The notes under the pieces were generated by a model. The model ran no database searches. It had not been told where the DNA came from and worked only from the letters and a program-made list of their open reading frames with translations. A program made the translations under genes and the position numbers. Shown one piece after another: positions 30,949 through 41,929 of a stretch of DNA of 60,000 nucleotides. Position 1 is the stretch's first letter, and each line of letters starts with the position of its first letter. Source of the DNA: Nymphaea colorata (taxonomy: Eukaryota > Streptophyta > Magnoliopsida > Nymphaeales > Nymphaeaceae). The stretch lies in contig NC_045140.1 of the NCBI RefSeq assembly GCF_008831285.2, positions 3,887,528 to 3,947,527 of the forward strand, written 5' to 3'.

Positions 30949-33519
30949 ATGGTTGAAACCATAAGCCAAAGCAGGAGAAGGAGTGAAATGGAGCTTGATC
31001 AACCTTTTATAGGAGACAGGGGAGAAGAATCCTCCTCAGAAACACCTCCCAAGCTGGAAATAAATGACCCAGAATTTGAGGAATACAGAAGATTCCGGAA
31101 ATACATGATCATGTTCAATGAAGAACAAGCGCAGGCAGAAAAAGCCAAAAAGAAAGGGAAGAAAACAAGAAAGTACTCATCAAGCAGTTCAGACTCTTCT
31201 GAAGACGCTACAACAGAATCTAGTAGTGAGGAAGAACCGAAAACTCCCAAGAAAAAGAAGAAGGGAGAATCCTGGAAAACAAAAATTCAGGAAGTTGAAA
31301 AAAAGTTAAATGCAGTACAACTTAAAGGCAAGAACAAGAGGAATTTCACTTGCGAAGATTTCTACGAAAGCTTCGAAAATGACAAACACATAAAAAACTT
31401 GCCCAAGAAATTTATCAAATTTGATGGCCATGGAGACCCAAAGGCACATTTGGCCATGTTCTTTGCTGAATGCTACAAATTCCGCCACAATCATAGGGCC
31501 CTCTTTCGATGTTTCCCTAGAAGCCTAGAAGGAATTGCAGCACAATGGTATCGGGAACACATCAACCCAGTGGAATTGAAAAATTTTGACATGTTAATCA
31601 ACCTTTTCATCGAAAGGTTCATTCAAAACGTTGAAACTGCACCAACGATCACCACATTATGCTATCTAAAACAGAGGCCAGGTGAAAAGGTGAGAGATTT
31701 TATTCAGAGGTGGAGGTCTTCTTGCAACAAGATGAGAGACCCAATCTCTCAATCCCATGCACTGGGATTGATCGTAAACAATTTGACACAACCATTAAGG
31801 AGCCTCATTTCCAATGCTCCAATCAAGTCTTTCATCGATCTCACTGAGAGGGCAGAATGCATTGAAGCAGGAATTGAGAATGGAGCTTTTGATGCTGTCA
31901 TCCCGGTAAAAGTAAGGGAAGATACAAAAAAGAATAGCAGAAGTCAGAATGCTCCAGCCAACATCGTGGCCAACGCTGCAGCCTTCAAGAAAGAAAAGTC
32001 CGAATATCCTAAGAATAAAGGGGTAATGGACAAAGCTAGTGGCAGTAGTAGTGGCACCAAAAACAAACATCCTGGATGGGGGTACGATAGAAAATTTACC
32101 CCATTACAACAAAGTTATGAAGAGGTCATGCATATGCTAATCGAAAGAGGTACTCTGTTTCTCCCAAAAGTCTCCAACCCCCCACCAATGATGGGGAAAA
32201 ACAAAGAGCAATTCTGCAAATTTCATCGCGCTCCAGGACATGATACAGAAGACTGCCTTGTACTTAAAAATATTGTGCAAGATGCAGTTGACAAAGAAAT
32301 AATCAAAGAGGTCAGTGAACAGCCGGACATTCTCAAGAATCCTTTTCCTAAACATGGCAAAGGAATAGTTTCGATGGTCAGATTTTCAACAGGTCGTCAA
32401 ATTATGGTGACAAACAAAAGGGATACAACGTCCCTGGATTTCTTTGGATTGCTTTTCAAACATGATAAAGGATCCATCAATGCACAAACCGGACTGGTTA
32501 AACAAGACCATCTGACAGAGATTGATCAGAAGTCACAAGTGTGCGACCCTGAACCATTGGAATCCATTTTCAATGAATTGGACCCCTTACCTGAAGTCAA
32601 GAAGGGAGGGTTTAGCCCTAACAGGGGGAATGAATGGGCTTTTGAATTATGTGAAAATAGTCCGATCATATTCTCTGATAAAGATCTACCAACTGGAGGT
32701 GCATCGCACAATGACGCCTTGCACATAGTGATAGAGACAAGGGGCACCAGAGTCTCCCACGTTTTAATTGATGGTGGAGCAAGCCTGAACATCTGTCCAC
32801 AACAAACAGCTCGTGAGTTGGGCATAAGACAGGCTGACTATACTCCATCCAAAATTTTCATCCATGGATATGACGGGACAGGACAACCATGCCTAGGATG
32901 CATATGTCTGGATTTGAATATTTCTGAGACGTATCATCGGGTTTTATTTCATGTGGTGGATATAGAACCCTCCTTCAACTTGTTGCTTGGCAGGCCATGG
33001 ATCCATGCTACCAATGCAGTTCCCTCCACTCTACATCAGTGTGTCAAATGGACTTACAACGGGAATTCTATAACCATCTATGCAGAGGATAGGGAAAGTC
33101 GGCTTGTACACCCAATGATTCCGGTACCAACATATACAATTGAGGTACCCAGTATTCGAGTCTGCAAAGAAGAAGAAATATCTCAACGTCTTAGCAGGTT
33201 GGCCATTCAGAAACCAAAGAAACAGGTATGGGTGAAAAGGGGTACCAAACTTGAAACAAGTTACAAAAGTCATCCGTTGTTCAAGAAATTCTGCCAGAAT
33301 GAGAAAGGATTGGATTTACTCATACGCCATGGCTACCAGCCATTTACTGGCCTTGGCAAACATGAAAATGGAATCTTGGAACCAGTTACCTTGACAGGAC
33401 AACGAGGCACTCAAGCCTTGGGGTGCCAAAGCTATGAAAAAGTGGATGTTGAGGAAGAATTCAAGCCAGTACCTTTCGTCAAGAGCAATACCATAGGCGG
33501 ATGTTCACCATCAATTTGA
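30949..33519 (+). CDS. ORF2: gag-protease polyprotein with C-terminal G-patch, copy 1, intact
   Basis: 856 residues from the ATG at 30949; the frame stays open further upstream, but this start follows the acceptor-like GCAAG at 30929-30933 and precedes the charged gag-like N-terminus. Domains: Lys/Ser/Glu-rich region (about 60-110); capsid-type retrotransposon gag (about 158-320) starting FDGHGDPKAHL with a YLKQRPGEKVRDFIQRW block; a knuckle-like CKFHRAPGHDTEDC (about 423), C-x2-H-x4-H-x4-C; an aspartic protease with catalytic IDGGASLNI (Asp about 608) and LLGRPWI; and a G-patch-like GYQPFTGLGKHENG (about 800). Gag forms the particle and protease cuts the polyproteins. Pol is in a separate frame after a 158-bp spacer. 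The copy 2 protein is identical. Confidence 0.9.
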   Translation: MVETISQSRRRSEMELDQPFIGDRGEESSSETPPKLEINDPEFEEYRRFRKYMIMFNEEQAQAEKAKKKGKKTRKYSSSSSDSSEDATTESSSEEEPKTPKKKKKGESWKTKIQEVEKKLNAVQLKGKNKRNFTCEDFYESFENDKHIKNLPKKFIKFDGHGDPKAHLAMFFAECYKFRHNHRALFRCFPRSLEGIAAQWYREHINPVELKNFDMLINLFIERFIQNVETAPTITTLCYLKQRPGEKVRDFIQRWRSSCNKMRDPISQSHALGLIVNNLTQPLRSLISNAPIKSFIDLTERAECIEAGIENGAFDAVIPVKVREDTKKNSRSQNAPANIVANAAAFKKEKSEYPKNKGVMDKASGSSSGTKNKHPGWGYDRKFTPLQQSYEEVMHMLIERGTLFLPKVSNPPPMMGKNKEQFCKFHRAPGHDTEDCLVLKNIVQDAVDKEIIKEVSEQPDILKNPFPKHGKGIVSMVRFSTGRQIMVTNKRDTTSLDFFGLLFKHDKGSINAQTGLVKQDHLTEIDQKSQVCDPEPLESIFNELDPLPEVKKGGFSPNRGNEWAFELCENSPIIFSDKDLPTGGASHNDALHIVIETRGTRVSHVLIDGGASLNICPQQTARELGIRQADYTPSKIFIHGYDGTGQPCLGCICLDLNISETYHRVLFHVVDIEPSFNLLLGRPWIHATNAVPSTLHQCVKWTYNGNSITIYAEDRESRLVHPMIPVPTYTIEVPSIRVCKEEEISQRLSRLAIQKPKKQVWVKRGTKLETSYKSHPLFKKFCQNEKGLDLLIRHGYQPFTGLGKHENGILEPVTLTGQRGTQALGCQSYEKVDVEEEFKPVPFVKSNTIGGCSPSI

Positions 33520-33677
33520 ATCAACAAATCCGCCATCATTTTGTCATTTTGTCGTCATTGTACTCAAATAGACCAAGTGTCTTCATTTTGTAATACCTTC
33601 AAAAATACAATGACAAATGCAAATTACTTCCATACACAATGTCTCAAATTTCATCTAACTTCTTTACAATCTTTAGG
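33520..33677 (+). other. Spacer between ORF2 and ORF3 with acceptor-like end, copy 1
   Basis: T-rich, with CATTTTGTCATTTTGTCGTC echoing the TTTGTCA words of the ORF1-ORF2 spacer. It ends TTTACAATCTTTAG (AG at 33675-33676), one base before the ORF3 ATG. Ogre elements are known to have an intron between protease and RT. Confidence 0.5.
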
Positions 33678-36600
33678 ATGGCATTTGAGGATCAAACATC
33701 AAAAGCTTTTAAGGAGATAAATCCAGAACTCACAGAGGCCGAATGTCCAGAGTTCATCCAAATGAGAAAGCAAGATCAACCGTCACCTCTGATTAATGAT
33801 CCGATTGAGGAAATTAACATTGGCACGGAAGAGAGTCCAAAGATTTTGCAAATTGGAACAAGTCTCTCAGCAGAAGAAAGAAAAGAGTTGATAGATTTCC
33901 TCAAAAAGCATCAAGAAGCCTTTGCGTGGACTTATGAGGACATGCCAGGACTTGATACAAAATTAGTCGAGCATCGACTACCATTGAAACCAGAATGCAA
34001 GCCAATCAAACAAAAGTTGAGGAAACTAGACCCTCGTCTTGAGGGGCAAGTTAAGGAAGGCCTGGAAGACCTACTAAAGGCAGGGTTCATCCGAACAATC
34101 GACTATCCTGAATGGTTAGCAAACATTGTGGTAGTCCCAAAGAAAAATGGCAAAATTCGGCTCTGCATCGATTTCAGAGATTTGAATAAGACTACACCAA
34201 AGGATGACTACCCACTTCCAAACATTGACTTGTTGGTAGACAGTACCGCAGGTCACGCTATGTTCTCCTTTATGGATGGATATTCTGGTTATAACCAAAT
34301 TAAGTTGGCAGCTCAAGATCAAGCCAAAACATCATTTACAACCCCATGGGGTACCTTCTGCTATACAGTAATGCCATTTGGTTTGAAGAACGCTGGGGCA
34401 ACATATCAAAGGGCTATGGCAGCTATTTTTCATGACCAAATGCATCAAATCATGGATGCATATGTAGATGATCTACTAATTAAGTCAAAAACAAGGGAGA
34501 ATCACATCAACATTCTCTCTCAAGTTTTGATAGACTCTTACAATACAAACTTAGATTGAATCCACAAAAATGTGTATTTGGTGTGGAATCCGGTAAGCTT
34601 TTGGGATTTATGGTCAGCCAAAAGGGAATCGAGATGGATCCTTCCAAAGCAAAGGCGATCATCGAAATGTCACCCCCAACAAATCTTAAGGAGCTACGCA
34701 GCTTGCAAGGCAGAATTCAATCAATCAGAAGGTTTATATCTAATCTCGCCATGAGATGCGAACCCTTCAACCATTTACTGCGGAAAGGAGTCAAATTTGA
34801 ATGGGGGCATGAATGTCAAGCCTCATTCGAAAAGATCAAGAAGTATCTTCTTTGCCCACCAATTTTAAAACCTCCAATTTTAGGGGAACCTCTACTCCTT
34901 TACATCACAGTTAACGATTCAGCCTGTGGTGGATTTCTGGCTCAATATGAAGAAGGATGCCGAATAGAACATGCCATTTATTACATCAGTAAGACATTTG
35001 TGCAGTATGAAAAGAACTACTCGCACATGGAAAAAACTTGCTTAGCCTTGGTGTGGATGTGTCAAAAATTAAGGCATTATCTATTGGCTTGTGAAGTTAA
35101 AATTTATCCAAACTTAATCCACTCAAATATATCCTCGAACAGCCATTTCTGAATGGAAGGATAGCAAAGTGGCAGGTTTTGCTGATGCAATATGATTTGG
35201 AATATGTGTCACAAAAATCAATCAAGGGGCAAGCCATTGCAGACCAATTGGCAGATTTTCCTCTATATGAAGAAATTAGAACAAATGATGATTTTCAGAT
35301 GAGCAAATCCTGACAACTGAACCAGAGCCGATTTGGAAGATGTACTTTGATAGATCTAAGAGCACAGCTGGGGCAGGCATTGGGATACTTTTCATTACAC
35401 CAGAAAGGGAAATGATTCCTTACTCTCTCAAATTGAATTTTTCCTGCACGCATAATATGGCAGAGTACGAGGCCCTAATCCAAGGACTCAAAATGTTGCT
35501 CAAATTTAAAGTGCAGAGAGTTCGCATTTTTGGAGATTCTCTCTTGGCTGTCAGTCAGGTCAATGGAGATTGGCAAGTCAAAGATCAAAAATTGATCCCA
35601 TATCAAGAGTTAGCAGCTTCCCTCTTAAGACAGTTCGAGGAATGTCAACTCTTACATGTCAAAAGAGAATTTAACCCAATAGCAGACGGTTTAGCCAGTT
35701 TAGGCTCTACCATTGCCTTCAAACCTGGAGAATCTATCAGATCTTTTGAAGTTGGAAGACTCGAACAACCATCTTTTGTCATACCAGAACAGGTGTTGCA
35801 AGCAGAAAGTAGAGAAACACCATGGTATCAGAACATCAAGGATTTTCTCCAAACTGGAACACTTCCACCAGAAATGTCTCGAAAAGAGCAAAGAGTTTTG
35901 AGACACATGTCTTCAAGATATTTCATTCTAGCCGACATCCTATACAGAAGAGGATTCAGCACAGAATATGCTAGATGTCTCGATGCAAATGAGGCACTAG
36001 AAGTCATTCAAGAAGCCCATGAAGGAATTTGTGGGGACATGTAGGGTATCAGACCCTCGTCAAGCAGATAGTCAGAGCAGGGTACTATTGGCCCACAATG
36101 CAAAGAGACTGTCACCAATTTGTCAAGAAATGCATCAAATGTCAGTTGCATGCACCATCAATTCATGCTCCAGCAGCGTACCTTCATTCGGTCAGCTCAC
36201 CATGGCCATTCTCCATGTGGGCCTTCGACGTAGTCGGTCCAATCAATCCACCTGCCTCAAATGGACACAGGTATTTTCTTGCAGCTACAGATTACTTCAC
36301 CAAATGGGTGGAAGCGATCACTTTAAAAACAGTCGAAGGACAACACGTAGTGTCCTTCATTCATAAAAATCTTTTGTGTAGATTTGGCATCCCGCATGAT
36401 ATCGTTTCTGATAACGGTACTCATTTCAAAAATGAGAAAATGCGCAATCTTTGTCATAAACACAAAATACAACATCACTTTTCTGCCCCATATTACCCTC
36501 AAGGTAATGGTCAGGCAGAAGCAACCAACAAGATTTTGATTCGTGTCTTAGAAAGGACAGTTGAAACAGGCCGAGATTGGCACGAGAAAATGCACAATGC

Positions 36601-37069
36601 ACTTTGGGCGTATCGAACCACAATTCGGACACCCACCAATGCTACACCAGCAGAATTAGTATATGGAACGGAAATTGTCCTTCCATTACATGTCCAAAAA
36701 CCAGCAATGAAATTTGCTGCTCTCATTGAACTCCCAATTAACAAATACCAAAAAAAGAGACTTACTCAATTAGACCTCTTAGACGAGAAAAGACTACAAG
36801 CGGCAGAGCATGCCGAAGTCTATCGTAAGAGAGTCGCCCGACATTATGCCAAATCAGTCATTGAAAGAAAATTTCAGGTAAATGATCTTGTTTTAAGATC
36901 TATAGTTCCACTCAGGAGTAGACCCAAAGGAAAATGGGCGCCGAACTGGGAAGGACCATATGTTGTCAAAGAGGTTCTACCTCACAATTCTTATCGACTG
37001 ATTGATGCCGATGGGGTTGAAATCCCCGATCCAATTAATGCTTTGCATCTCAAAAAATTCTATACTTGA
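33678..37069 (+). pseudogene. ORF3 pol (RT-RNase H-aRNase H-integrase), copy 1, with four frameshifts
   Basis: Same protein as the intact copy 2 ORF3 (49012-52407), but the frame breaks at four homopolymers, each one base shorter than in copy 2: a T run at 34525-34528, a T run at 35103-35105, a T run at 35292-35295 and a G run at 36033-36036. All domains are otherwise present in order, and no other stop was noticed. Because all four are single-base homopolymer losses and become denser towards the gap at 41830, they may be sequencing or assembly errors; I cannot tell from the sequence alone. As written, the copy cannot make full-length pol. Confidence 0.85.
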
Positions 37070-38113
37070 ATTTGCAATTAAAAAAAAAAAAAATTCAAAA
37101 TAGTTGTGCTTTGATAAGCACGTTTGTAACAATTTTCAAACCAACTAAGGGGCATGGTATCCCTTAGGGAAAAGTTTCAAAAATGCATCAAAATTTTCAA
37201 ACTCAACCCATGTCTTGAAGACAATTGCAAGGGCATCGTCTTGAAATAGGCAAGAAATTTCACAGACATTGAGGGACTTATGTATAGTAATTAATGTTGG
37301 TCCCGACAATCGGCATTTGTAAAGGTCTAGCATGAGATGCCATAAGAAAAAGTCTTGTCACCTAAAAGACCTTGGCAAGATGCTAGAAAAAGCTATCAAG
37401 CGAAATGAGTTGAGCAATGAGCTCGGGGTGAGTGTAGTTGTTCCTCTGGTTCAAAGCTCAGCAGGCGCGGGTGGGCATATGACCTATGCTTACGCCGTGA
37501 AGCTAAAAAGCAATCCATGAACATTTTGCTTATATTAAGTCTCCTAAAGCCTTCTGAATTCGAGCAAGTAAGCCCGGGGAGTGTTTACATTTGGTACCCT
37601 GAGGCCAACTGGTCTAGGAGTTACCGGCCCAAAGCTTGTTACAAGGGTTCAGAAGAAAGCCCGATAGACTTGATATTACACAAAGCAAACTACACAAAAC
37701 CGCCAAAGCGGTGGAACTCCGTAGTAGCTTTTGGGGTGGTGAGGAATTTCTCCCAAGAGTGAAGGGTGGCTCAAAAAGAAAATCAAAATTCAAAAGCAAA
37801 AGAGAGTATGTGAAAAATTAAGTAAAAGAAGAGAAAAAGCACTTGCCAATGGTTTAGAAGGCATCGAAGGCAAATTTCCAAAGCATCAAATGCAAAAACT
37901 TTCACAATTACAAAATTTTTCAACCAACATTAATTCCTCTACAAAGTCTCCAATGAGATGGAGAAAGATCTTCTTATTTCAGGTCTATGCCTAGCATTTC
38001 CCCTCGAGCGAGGATGGTTCAACATCATTGAAAAATGGATTTTCCAAACGATTTGCAAAAATTTGGTGCGTGAATCTTTGCTATTAAGCAAATTATTCAA
38101 TTTGCTTAACAAC
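37070..38113 (+). other. 3' untranslated region of internal 1
   Basis: About 1 kb between the pol stop and the polypurine tract, nearly identical to 52408-53455. It starts with an A run. Short frames have no domain. It is long for a Gypsy 3' region. Confidence 0.7.
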
Positions 38114-38121
38114 AAAGAGGG
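38114..38121 (+). other. Polypurine tract, copy 1
   Basis: AAAGAGGG four bases before LTR B; one G shorter than in copy 2. It is the primer for plus-strand synthesis in this family. Confidence 0.65.
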
Positions 38122-38125
38122 CATC

Positions 38126-41100
38126 TGTTAACACCCCAAATTTTTCCACATCAAAATTGAAGCAATTGAAAATTCACAAAAGAATTGTGAAAATTTGCAA
38201 TTTCAAAGCCAATTTCGAATCTAAAGAACAATAGATTCAAATCGTGAATTTAACCCGATACACGAATCCCAATGCAGGATTACGAGTCCAAATTCAATTG
38301 CAAATGTCATTTGAAATCCAAATCCAATTGCAAAATGCAAATTTGACTTAGATCCAAGAATTGGATCTAATTCAGTCTAAAATGCTACGTGGGACCCACG
38401 TGTGGGCCCCACCTAGCCCGTGTGGTCAAGAGCCTCCCCAGGGCCATGCCCCCCTCCATGTCAAAAAAAAATAATAAATAAATATTTTCTCTCAAATTAA
38501 TGAAGAAAAGTCATTTTCAAGAAGAAATAAAGGAGAAACCTAGGAAAAGAGAGACATTTATGTCTCTCTCTCTTCTTTAACCAGATCCTCCTTAAAGAAA
38601 AAAATCATTTCCAAGGAAGCAATTACTAGACTGGTCAAACTCACCTAACCTACTTAATCCAAGTAGGTTTGACCGGGTGCACTCAAATGTGGTGCCAATT
38701 CCAGCTAGGTTCGGTCACAATGGGCTCAACATAGTCAAAACGTAAGTCTGTCTCATGATCCAATTAATGGACGAAAATAGACTTTGACCGAACCAAACCC
38801 ACTTTGACTAAACTCAGTCAAAGTACAATTTAGCTCAATTAAGAGCTTTCTTGACCCAAATTATCAATTACCTCAAATAAAGTCAAACTACTTGCAAATG
38901 AGCTTTGACTTTGGTCAATTGGTCGAAATTGATCAATTTGGACAATTTTGCCCTTCTGCGGTCAACTTAAGATTAAAAAGCCTAAAATGGTTTATGAAAG
39001 GCAAATAAACATTTGAATTTGTCAAATGCTTGAATCAAATACCAAATTTAATTGAATTCTCAAGTGAAAGTTTGATTCAGTTGAAATCCATTTTCAATCA
39101 AGTTTTGGACGAAAATACCCTTTCGAACCAAATTTGATAAAATTTTAAATTTATTAAAATTTAAATTAATTATCATAATTCAATGGAATTTGGAGCTTAG
39201 TAACTAGGTTTTAACCTATAAGCTCGATTTCAAACAAAAAAAAAATAAATAGTATAAAATAAGGCAAAACCCTGTGTAAGGGCATTTTCGTCCAAAATTT
39301 TGGTCAAAATGGTCACTAGGTCTGAACCCAAGTTGACCAAACCTAGCCCAGCCCACCTAGCTCGTGGAAATGGGCTGAGAAATGGTCAATTAGAGCCTTT
39401 AAAGTCTATTTAACTCATTTTACAAGTCCCCAAGGTCTTAAGTAAGTTCCCAAGGTGAGTTAAGAAGGTGGTTGAACCCACCTCCTCTCTATATAAACCT
39501 CCCTTGGCCACTAAGGAGGGGACGAATTTTGGAGCATTCTATCAAATTGCTGCAGCCAAGAGCTAGGAGGGAGAAGCCAAGGAAGAGAGAAGAGGTTCGT
39601 CCAAGCCCCCTTCCCCTTTTTCTCCCATTCTCTTCTTCACTTTCTTCTATTCTCCCCATGATTTTGCTAAGTTAGGTGCTTAAGTGAACCTTACTTAGGA
39701 TTTTCGTGGTGAGAAGCCCTCTTTACCACTCCAAATTCCAGCAAGCAAGCTATTCTTATTCTAGCTTGCTAAGCTTGAATCACGGTGGATTCTTGCTAGG
39801 ATTGCTTGGGTTAGAAAACAAGTGAAGACGAAAGACAAACATCAAGACCGACCGCAAGGTAGGTGATCTTAACTCACTTCTCTCTACTTTAGCTATTGTT
39901 GATTATTTAATTCCAACAATTCGTGGAGGGTTATTTTCATTTGCTTACGGCTGGGAATGATGTCCAGCTAAGGAAACCTACGCTTCAATGTACATGTTAA
40001 TGCATAATGCATGCATATGTCGGTTTTTCTTAAATATGAACCCAAGTATCAAATTCGAAATGGGCCCCAGGCCACGTCCTTTAAAGAACCAACTTAATAC
40101 CATTTTGAACTCCCTACCATGAGAGAATCCCACGGTGAGAAAGTGATTTGCTACATCACGTATGATGAAAATGCCTATAAGGATGGATACGTTTTTACGA
40201 ATGTGATCCACCCTTGCATGGGAAATGATGGACAAATAAGCTTGAGTATGTTTATTTTCTTTCTTATTCACAGTCATTTTGATTCATGTCTTTCAATTTA
40301 ATTAATCAAGGTAGTAGGGAAGATTTGAAACAAGTTTCAATCTTCCTACATAAAAGAACCCAGCCATGAATCATCATGATTCATGAGTCATGCGTCCCTG
40401 ATAAAATTTCATTTGAAAAGTAAGGTACGTAATGTATACATTGTATATATGTACATATATGCATCCGATTCTTGTCAAAATTACATTCCTCCCTTAAAAT
40501 CAGGTTGGAACATGTTTCCAAACCGGTCTTAAGGAAATGGCCATTTTTATTGATTTTCTAGTGCAAGATTATAATTACTTTCATTTCATTTTACTTAATT
40601 TCAGCAACCCATACGTAAGATGTATGTATGTTGTTGAAATCAGACCATGTTTATAAAATTGGTTAAGAATATCAAATTTACGTATTGAAATACCAACCAT
40701 CCTAGAATCATCAAAGGAGTTGATGATTTCATTACTACGAAATCTGGATTGAATAGATTTGAAAAACTCATTGGTTCTATCTAAGAAACAATCCTTATTG
40801 GAATCAATGTCCACAATTTTCAGCTATTTAAATCAACACAAGTCTGATTTTTAGCTATTTTGAGACAAAAGTGGACGTCATCCATGTCTCCCATCCGTTC
40901 AAAGATTGAACTTGACATCATTTATATATTTCATCATTTGATAATTTTATGTCAAGCCTCAAGCTATGGACTACATCTCTAATTCATGTGCTTAATCATA
41001 TAAGACATATAGAGAAAGTCCTACATTTTAATCAATCTTCATGTATAGATTGTATGACGTGCAATACGACTTTGAGAGATTATGAGGGAGTGAAGAATTA

Positions 41101-41829
41101 TGTTTCATATGAATGAATCTTGATGATTATGAGAGAGAGAAGAATGAATGTTCCAATAGTTTCCATCTCGTTTCATGCATTCATTTCACTCAAAATCAAT
41201 GGCACCACATGCACATTCTCAAGAAATTAAGTGATTCAAATTTAAGTTGCAAAAAGTGACCAAGTCATATTGCAATGAGAATTTGTAAACTTCACTTAAC
41301 TTCAAAGAAAACACAAGCAATGCATTCATAATCTTTTGGCCAAAGTGCATTTGAAAAACAACATGTTTTCTAACAATTTGAACCTATGTTCTTCAAAAGA
41401 ATGAATTCTACAAATCACATGATTGACAAAAGAAGAGTTCAAAATCAATTTTTATCATAAGATGATCATCATCATCTAGAGTTCACAACAAAGAACTCAA
41501 TCCAAATCTTCAAAAATCCTCAAGAATTATGTGTTTCAAATAACACCAAAACAAAGGATTTTAAACCAACTTGAAAACCCCCAAATTCAAATTCATTTAT
41601 TCAAAAAATGAATTTCGGTCTGAATCCAAAACCTCAATGCATAAGCATATAGGACTTACATCAATAACTCGTATATGATCCAAATGATCTTAGTCCTTGG
41701 TCTAATTACCCCTGTTAAAGGCGGCAGGAACGGTTGGACCTCGTACCGACGAGCGGATCCCTTTCTCTTGAAAATTTTTCTCAAAACCCCAATTTTAAAA
41801 GAATTTTGCTGACTCGCATTTCGAACCTT
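38126..41829 (+). repeat. LTR B, nearly full length, low-quality sequence
   Basis: Aligns from TGTTAACACC to a point 26 bases short of the LTR end. It spans 3,704 bases where LTR A spans 3,801: about 97 bases fewer, lost as scattered single bases, mostly in homopolymers. The TATA box is at 39489-39497. This pattern points to an uncorrected contig end. Confidence 0.85.
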
Positions 41830-41929
41830 NNNNNNNNNNNNNNNNNNNNNNNNNNNNNNNNNNNNNNNNNNNNNNNNNNNNNNNNNNNNNNNNNNNNNNN
41901 NNNNNNNNNNNNNNNNNNNNNNNNNNNNN
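41830..41929. other. Assembly gap, exactly 100 N
   Basis: A round 100-base gap is the usual placeholder for unknown size. It joins the near-end of LTR B to the middle of another LTR copy. Confidence 0.98.

Noticed and set aside
30999-33273. Several 60-99 codon antisense frames within gag-protease
   Set aside because: Shadows of ORF2, present in both copies only because the copies are identical.
36029-37069. Separate integrase gene in copy 1
   Set aside because: It is the last segment of pol after the fourth frameshift; in copy 2 it is continuous with RT.
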